DNA of 64,000 nt from CALGYY01 sp963678485 (GTDB lineage: Bacteria; Bacteroidota; Bacteroidia; Bacteroidales; CAIWKO01), in NCBI GenBank assembly GCA_963678485.1, contig OY782882.1, forward strand, positions 2,790,001-2,854,000, read 5' to 3'. Below, in pieces: positions 58,981 through 64,000 of this stretch. The notes beneath the pieces were generated by a model. The model had not been told where the DNA came from, did not search any database, and worked only from the letters and a program-made list of their open reading frames with translations. Each line of letters opens with the position of its first letter. The first letter of the stretch is position 1. The translations under genes and the position numbers were made by a program.

Positions 58981-61605
58981 CTAATCGATGGATTGGTTAA
59001 TTGAAAAATGGAATTGTCCTTTGTTTGCACCGCTTTCTCCGGGAATTTCATCAAATCCATAGCCATAATCGAGGCCCAACAAACCAAACATAGGCAGGTA
59101 AATGCGAACACCTACACCCGCTGATCTCTTAACGTCGAAGGGGTTAAATTTATTAAACTTATCCCAGGCGTTTCCTGCCTCAACAAAACCTAAAACAAAA
59201 ACTGTTGCCATTGGGTTTAATGATATGGGATATCTGAGTTCGACGGTATATTTATTATAAATAGTGCCTCCTATGTAGCTTCCATCAAGTTTCGGAGTAA
59301 GAGAATTGTTTGAATACCCCCTCAACCCGATTAGCTCCCGACCATCTAATGCAAAACCCGACAGTCCATCACCACCTAAATAAAACCTTTCAAAGGGCGC
59401 TATACCAATATTTCTGTTGTACAAACCCAAAAATCCGAATTTAGTGCGGGTGTTCAGTACCAAATTCCCTGCCAGCTTAACAAACCATGAGGTGTTGAAT
59501 TTCCATTTGTGATATTCAATCCACTTATATTTTTCGGCAGGTTCCATTGATGCGTAATCTTTGGATGAGAATAAGCTGTATGGCGGCGTTACCTGTAATG
59601 AAAACAGCAATTCTGAACCTGAACGCGGATAAATAGGGGCATCAACCGAATTTCTTGACAAACTTAATGTGTAGTTGAGGTTGTTCGATGAACCGCTGCT
59701 GTAACTAAAGGATGAATAATAATTATCGAGTTGATAGTTCCTGAAACTAATTTCATGGTAAAGGGTGAAGTAGTCATCAGGCCATTTAAGACGGCGACCT
59801 AAACCTACAGATAGCCCACTAATAACAATTGACTGACGGTCAGCAGCACCTTTTTTAATACCGTTCGACTGTACGGAATAATATCCCGAAATACTAAATG
59901 CATTCGGTTTCTTGCCACCTAACCATGGTTCGGTAAATGAAGCATTATAGGCCTGATAATAGGAACCGTTGGATTGCGCACGAATACTTAGCTTTTGCCC
60001 ATCTCCAGCTGGCAATGGATGCCATGCATCTTTTTTAAAGAAGCGTTTTGTTGAGAAATTATTGAAAGATACACCTAAAGTTCCAATAATACGTCCCATT
60101 CCCCAGCCTCCGGAAAGCTCAAGCTGGTCAGACGATGTTTCCTGAACTACGTATTCAATATCAACAGTGCCATCAGTCGGATTGGGCTGAATGTCTGGTG
60201 TTATTTTCTCAGGATCGAAATATTTTAATTGTGCAAGTTCCCTGGTTGTACGAATAATATCACTGCGGTTAAACAATTGTCCAGGTTTGGACCGTATTTC
60301 ACGAATGATAACGTGATCGTTAGTCTTTGTGTTACCGCGAATGGATACCTTATTAATATAGGCCTGTTTTCCTTCAACCAATCGAATTTCCAAGTCAATA
60401 GAATCTCCAGCAATAGTAGTTTCAACTGGAGTAGCCGAGAAAAACAAATAGCCATCATCCATATACAATGAGCTCACATCCATTCCACTTTGATTAAAGT
60501 TGAGATTGGATTCAAGGACTTTCATATTGTAAACGTCACCTTTACTTATGCGTAAAATTGCATTGAGCTGCTCGGATGTGTACTTTGTATTACCTACCCA
60601 GCGAATGTCGCGGAAATAGTACTTTTTCCCTTCATCGATCGTGATATCAATATTTAAAAAGTGATCACCATAACGGTAAACAGAATCCGTAACAAGTTTG
60701 GCATCCCTATAACCCAATTCGTTATACTTTTCAAGAATGGCTTGTTTATCGGTCTCATAATCATCCTGACTAAATTTGGCCGTCTTAAACAAGCGAATGA
60801 CTAAACGATCATCAAAAAAAGCAAGCGCATTGTCAACAATACTCACAGAATCAGGCTTGACGATTTTTTTTGCTGTTTGATATAAAAGCTTTTCAATGTC
60901 ACGTAAAGGATCGATATATGTTCTTTCCCTTGTTTTCTTCATTTTGTGTTTCAATGTGGTAGCTGTAACCATATTGTTTCCAATGAAATTTATTTTATTG
61001 ATTTTTACTTTCTTTCCTTTAATTACTTCAATGGCAAGCTTAGCCAGATACTTATTTTGGGCGGTGTCGGTTGTTTCTTTAATGTTGACTTTTACATTAT
61101 AGAATCCTTTATCAATATAGTATTTTTCGATGGCATTTTTGCTGCGCATCATGACATGGTTGTTTACAAAATCACCGCGGCCAAGTTGGAGCAATTCGCG
61201 CAAGTCGTCAACATCACTCTTTTTAACATTTGCAGAAAACATTGGTGCTTCAGCCAAACGGGGATGCTCTGATAAATGGATATCGAGAATAACCTCATCT
61301 CCGGTTAGAGGTAAAGCACTAATTTTAATATCATCAAAAATCCCTTGTTTCCATAGGTTTTGAACGGCTTTGGAGGTTTTTTCACCAGGAATTAGAATTC
61401 TTTCTCCCTCATTAATACCGGAAAGCAGTTTACAAATACTTGTATCAGTATGATGGTTTCCCGAGATGGTAATTCGTCTTACTAAATATTCTTTGGGATT
61501 AGAATAGTCGATTACATTCTGGTTGTCATTGATAACCTGAGCGCTGACCAAGGGCGCGATGCATATCAAAAGCAACAGAAGGCCGGTGTGTTTAATCCAA
61601 TTCAT
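58981..61605 (-). CDS. bamA: Outer-membrane protein assembly factor BamA
   Basis: About 874 aa from the ATG at 61605. The signal peptide (MNWIKHTGLLLLLICIAPLVSAQ) leads to five POTRA-type domains (about 40-430: 'YLVRRITISGNHHTDTSIC', 'VKINKINFIGNNMVTATTL', 'YYFRDIRWVGNTKYTSEQL', 'AYINKVSIRGNTKTNDHVI'). A 16-strand barrel follows, with 'GLRGYSNN' as the conserved (V/L)RG(F/Y) loop-6 motif. It inserts barrels into the outer membrane. The frame stays open to 61788, but that extension overlaps uppS and carries no signal peptide. It lies 13 bp after uppS. Confidence 0.96.
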   Translation of the reverse strand: MNWIKHTGLLLLLICIAPLVSAQVINDNQNVIDYSNPKEYLVRRITISGNHHTDTSICKLLSGINEGERILIPGEKTSKAVQNLWKQGIFDDIKISALPLTGDEVILDIHLSEHPRLAEAPMFSANVKKSDVDDLRELLQLGRGDFVNNHVMMRSKNAIEKYYIDKGFYNVKVNIKETTDTAQNKYLAKLAIEVIKGKKVKINKINFIGNNMVTATTLKHKMKKTRERTYIDPLRDIEKLLYQTAKKIVKPDSVSIVDNALAFFDDRLVIRLFKTAKFSQDDYETDKQAILEKYNELGYRDAKLVTDSVYRYGDHFLNIDITIDEGKKYYFRDIRWVGNTKYTSEQLNAILRISKGDVYNMKVLESNLNFNQSGMDVSSLYMDDGYLFFSATPVETTIAGDSIDLEIRLVEGKQAYINKVSIRGNTKTNDHVIIREIRSKPGQLFNRSDIIRTTRELAQLKYFDPEKITPDIQPNPTDGTVDIEYVVQETSSDQLELSGGWGMGRIIGTLGVSFNNFSTKRFFKKDAWHPLPAGDGQKLSIRAQSNGSYYQAYNASFTEPWLGGKKPNAFSISGYYSVQSNGIKKGAADRQSIVISGLSVGLGRRLKWPDDYFTLYHEISFRNYQLDNYYSSFSYSSGSSNNLNYTLSLSRNSVDAPIYPRSGSELLFSLQVTPPYSLFSSKDYASMEPAEKYKWIEYHKWKFNTSWFVKLAGNLVLNTRTKFGFLGLYNRNIGIAPFERFYLGGDGLSGFALDGRELIGLRGYSNNSLTPKLDGSYIGGTIYNKYTVELRYPISLNPMATVFVLGFVEAGNAWDKFNKFNPFDVKRSAGVGVRIYLPMFGLLGLDYGYGFDEIPGESGANKGQFHFSINQSID

Positions 61606-61618
61606 TATCCTAAGTTCT

Positions 61619-62362
61619 TTAATACAACTGTTCACTGGTTTTCCCGAATCTTCTTTCGCGGGTTTGATAATTAATGATAGCCTCATAGAGATCTTCCTTT
61701 CTGAAGTCGGGCCATAACTTGGGCGTGAAATACAATTCACTATATGCAATTTGCCACAATAAGAAATTGCTGATACGATACTCGCCACTTGTACGGATTA
61801 GCAATGAAGGATCAGGGATATTCTTTGTTGCAAGATATGATGAGAAAACTTCTTGTGTAATTTCTTCAGGTAATAAACGATTTGCTTGAATTTCTTTGGC
61901 AATTTGTTGTGTAGCATGAGTAATTTCCCATCGGGCACTATAACTTAGCGCCAAAATAAGGGTCATTCGGGTATTATTTTCAGTTGCTTTAATGCTGCTC
62001 ATGAGTTGGTTATAACAATCTTGATGTAAACTGGTCAAATCACCAATAGCCCACAAACGAATATTGTTCTTGTTTAGTGTACTGGTTTCTGCATGTATTG
62101 TTTTTACAAGAAGATTCATTAAAGCATCTACTTCATCTTTAGGACGATTCCAATTCTCAGTTGAGAATGCGTATAAGGTAAGATAATCGATGCCCAATTC
62201 TGCAGCAGCTTCAGTTGTTTCCCGAACTGCGGTTACGCCATTTTCATGGCCAAAGATTCTTTCGGCGCCTTTGCCTTTTGCCCACCGTCCATTACCATCC
62301 ATAATGATAGCAATATGCAGAGGGAGGTTATCAGCTTTGATCTGTTCTTTTTTGTTAAGCAT
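61619..62362 (-). CDS. uppS: Undecaprenyl-diphosphate synthase (cis-prenyltransferase)
   Basis: About 247 aa from the ATG at 62362. 'HIAIIMDGNGRWAKGKGAERIFGHENG' spans about 16-42, with the catalytic Asp in MDGNGRWA. 'LTLYAFSTENWNRPKDEV' (about 65-82) and the late 'DPSLLIRTSGEYRISNFLLWQIAYSE' region (about 188-213) are diagnostic. It makes the C55 carrier lipid for peptidoglycan and the surface glycans encoded elsewhere in the window. The frame extends to 62440, but this overlaps the preceding porG-like gene. It lies 22 bp after porG and 13 bp before bamA. Confidence 0.96.
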   Translation of the reverse strand: MLNKKEQIKADNLPLHIAIIMDGNGRWAKGKGAERIFGHENGVTAVRETTEAAAELGIDYLTLYAFSTENWNRPKDEVDALMNLLVKTIHAETSTLNKNNIRLWAIGDLTSLHQDCYNQLMSSIKATENNTRMTLILALSYSARWEITHATQQIAKEIQANRLLPEEITQEVFSSYLATKNIPDPSLLIRTSGEYRISNFLLWQIAYSELYFTPKLWPDFRKEDLYEAIINYQTRERRFGKTSEQLY

Positions 62363-62384
62363 CCCGTTTTTAGAGCGTAAATAG

Positions 62385-63245
62385 TTATTTGTAGCGGATT
62401 TTAATTTTCGGGTGCTTTTTGTAGGCATCACATAACCCATTCTTTTGCTTTATGCGAAACTGCACAAATATTCCGGCATAAGAATACCAGTCCTTAGTCT
62501 TAGAATTTCCTCGCTGTAATCCGGTGTTGTTAACCGCTTCACCATCTGCTCTGATGGTCCGGTCGGCAAGCATGGCGGCTATTTCAGTATTTTCAGCGGC
62601 AAGAATTACTGGGTCAGCGTAAACAGTACTTACATCATCTAAGTAATCGGTAAATGTCTTTCTAAGACCCCATTCTGCACCAATGCACAGAAATTTAGCC
62701 GGACTATACTTAATTCCAAGTCCAAAAGGAATTGCAACGTTGGTTAGTGAATACCTTTTGCTAACGTTAGGCAATGTTGTGCCTTGTCCTTCAGTACCGA
62801 TTGGTTGAAGCGCATACCAGCTGCCGTTAATCTGAGCTCTGGGATTAAAGTTAAAAAGAGATATTCCAGCAAAAATATAAGGAGAGAACTTATATTTATC
62901 ATGGCCGGTAATATATTTCAGAAAGTTCAGCTCAATCTGAACCGAAATGTCAGTAATGTAGGATTTGAAGCTTAGATTGCGGCTTGAATTTGCTTTAGAA
63001 ATAGCGTCACTGCCTTCAATAGTTCCATAAAGGCCATTGATTTTTAGCGCAAAACGGGGAGAAATATTATAACGATAAATTATTCCAAATGCAGGTTTAG
63101 AAAGAAGAAAATGCTTTGATGGATTTAAATCTCCAACATAGTACGACACTCCCCCAAATACACCTACTTCCGAACGTGCAAACTGGGCTTGTACTGATCC
63201 GGTGCATATGAGCAAAAGTGCTATTATATAACAGAATTTTTTCAT
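62385..63245 (-). CDS. porG: PorG-like outer-membrane protein (DUF6089), T9SS component
   Basis: About 286 aa from the ATG at 63245. The signal peptide (MKKFCYIIALLLICTGSVQAQ) precedes 'EVGVFGGVSYYVGDLNP' (near 26-42) and an eight-strand-type barrel. Features include 'PAFGIIYRYNISPRFALKI', 'YIFAGISLFNFNPRAQING', 'GTEGQGTTL' and 'TFTDYLDDVSTVY', all DUF6089 hallmarks. Directly upstream of uppS-bamA-skp-skp, it matches the PorG locus order of Porphyromonas gingivalis. PorG anchors the PorK/PorN ring of the type IX system to the outer membrane, which suits the four T9SS cargo proteins seen here. The assignment rests on family and order, not on a computed alignment. Confidence 0.8.
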   Translation of the reverse strand: MKKFCYIIALLLICTGSVQAQFARSEVGVFGGVSYYVGDLNPSKHFLLSKPAFGIIYRYNISPRFALKINGLYGTIEGSDAISKANSSRNLSFKSYITDISVQIELNFLKYITGHDKYKFSPYIFAGISLFNFNPRAQINGSWYALQPIGTEGQGTTLPNVSKRYSLTNVAIPFGLGIKYSPAKFLCIGAEWGLRKTFTDYLDDVSTVYADPVILAAENTEIAAMLADRTIRADGEAVNNTGLQRGNSKTKDWYSYAGIFVQFRIKQKNGLCDAYKKHPKIKIRYK

Positions 63246-63255
63246 TTGTTTCTCG

Positions 63256-64000
63256 CTAAAATCTAAGTTTTGGCGTAAATCCGCGGTCAAGATTATAATA
63301 CAATGACAAGGTCAAAAACATATAAGAATCTTTATCTCGTGGATCTCCACGCTGCTGTCCTGGAAGCGTACTGTTGTAAAGAGGCTCGCCCGGAGCATTT
63401 TGAAGCGCTGGATTGGATAATGCTACTGCAATATCTCCCTTTGCATCCCTTAATGCATTATTGTCAACATAAGTTAAACTCACATCGTCAATATAATCGG
63501 TAAATGTCCAACGCCCACCATATTCTAAACCAATAGCCCAGGTTTTATTGATTGCATAGTGCATCCCAATACCCATTGGAATACAAATTTGAAAATTCGA
63601 GTAAGGTTTTCTGGTGTCAACAATGCCCTGACCTTCAGTTGATAGTGGTTTCAAACGATACCACTGGCCATTGTATTTTCCTCTTGGATCCATCCAAAAA
63701 GCACCAACGCCAACGAATACATAACCATTGATATTGAAGTTTCTCCAGCCTCTGATGCCTTTAAATGAATACTGGTGACCCTTGCGTTTGAAGTTGATGA
63801 TATATTCCATCCTGCCGGCAATCTCAACAATGGGAGTCCGAAAATTTAAATTCCTGTTATTCCTGTATGTTTCATCCGTTAACCGATCATGCCCGCCAAT
63901 ATACGCAGCGTTTAATTCACCCTTGGTTGCCCAATGCTTGTGAAATTGATATCTGTAACCAATATTAATATTTGGTCTGATTGAAGGGAAATCAAAATCA
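63256..64000 (-). CDS. Second PorG-like DUF6089 barrel, 5' end outside the window
   Basis: Partial: the frame is open to the right edge without a stop, so the start and signal peptide lie beyond 64000. At least 248 codons are visible. The upstream part translates as 'FDFPSIRPNINIGYRYQF' and 'ELNAAYIGGHDRLTDETYR', continuing into 'YVFVGVGAFWMDPRGKYNG', 'STEGQGIV', 'TFTDYIDDVSLTYVDNN' and a final 'FTPKLRF'. It is a paralogue of the adjacent porG-like gene, sharing the TEGQG and TFTDYxDDVS blocks, and its stop lies 10 bp before that gene's ATG. It is probably a tandem duplication within the T9SS/Bam operon. Confidence 0.85.
   Translation of the reverse strand, partial: DFDFPSIRPNINIGYRYQFHKHWATKGELNAAYIGGHDRLTDETYRNNRNLNFRTPIVEIAGRMEYIINFKRKGHQYSFKGIRGWRNFNINGYVFVGVGAFWMDPRGKYNGQWYRLKPLSTEGQGIVDTRKPYSNFQICIPMGIGMHYAINKTWAIGLEYGGRWTFTDYIDDVSLTYVDNNALRDAKGDIAVALSNPALQNAPGEPLYNSTLPGQQRGDPRDKDSYMFLTLSLYYNLDRGFTPKLRF

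Noticed and set aside
61606..61788. N-terminal extension of bamA
   Set aside because: It overlaps the end of uppS and places 61 non-signal residues before a perfect signal peptide at the ATG at 61605.
1..64000. CRISPR arrays, tRNA or rRNA genes, intact insertion sequences
   Set aside because: No regularly spaced repeats, no cloverleaf-like sequence and no transposase-like reading frame were noticed on either strand.

Overview
The window is a chromosomal segment of a Bacteroidota bacterium. Four secreted proteins end in type IX secretion (T9SS) C-terminal domains with an 'FPNP/SPNP/YPNP' core. The porG-uppS-bamA-skp-skp gene order, two DUF6089 barrels, a DUF5686 barrel, a long type-2 isoleucyl-tRNA synthetase and many perfect TAnnTTTG -7 promoter boxes point the same way. 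Shine-Dalgarno sequences are scarce. No tRNA, rRNA, CRISPR array, phage gene or intact insertion sequence was seen.

Layout. 1-2200: two T9SS cargo proteins (minus). 2387-8813: adenosine deaminase-like protein, then an ileS - dksA/traR-like - lspA - PHP histidinol-phosphatase operon (plus). 8816-9571: a gene-less, partly GC-rich, palindrome-rich island with imperfect terminal inverted repeats. 9593-12601: one-domain asparaginase-like protein and a DUF5686 outer-membrane protein (minus). 12821-18150: a glycan group with a GT2, a PseA/WbpG-like sugar amidotransferase, a GT4, a methyltransferase and a flippase-like membrane protein. 18745-25153: a six-gene operon for a complete HdrCBA-MvhDGA complex, closed by a strong bidirectional terminator.

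25223-39372 is mostly housekeeping and envelope: a T9SS protein, a DUF3298 lipid- or periplasm-exported protein, a GT-C/TPR membrane protein, LysE and GH3-family proteins, a histidine kinase, ddl, rdgB, waaA and an outer-membrane barrel. 39537-47681 is a nine-gene operon for nucleotide sugars: wbpE, a 61-aa membrane protein, wbpD, wbpB, wbpA, galE, rfbB, a wbpP/tviC-like epimerase and a CpsB-like phosphatase. It would make UDP-GlcNAc(3NAc)A and other capsule or O-antigen precursors. 47728-64000 (all minus) holds fabD, a BAX inhibitor-1 protein, an AlgI/AlgX-like O-acetylation pair, a 1,321-aa papain-like T9SS protein, an RluD-type pseudouridine synthase, a cold-shock protein, and the skp-skp-bamA-uppS-porG-porG envelope cluster. 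The last gene runs off the right edge.

The most notable system is the Hdr-Mvh operon. It encodes every subunit of the flavin-based electron-bifurcating [NiFe]-hydrogenase/heterodisulfide reductase known from methanogens. The organism is not a methanogen, and the operon uses Shine-Dalgarno sequences, unlike its neighbours. This suggests an anaerobic H2-linked metabolism and possible acquisition by transfer. Second-rank points are the GxHH signature of the isoleucyl-tRNA synthetase (the known mupirocin hyper-resistance configuration), the structured island at 8816-9571, and a calcium-loop insertion in the papain-like T9SS protein.
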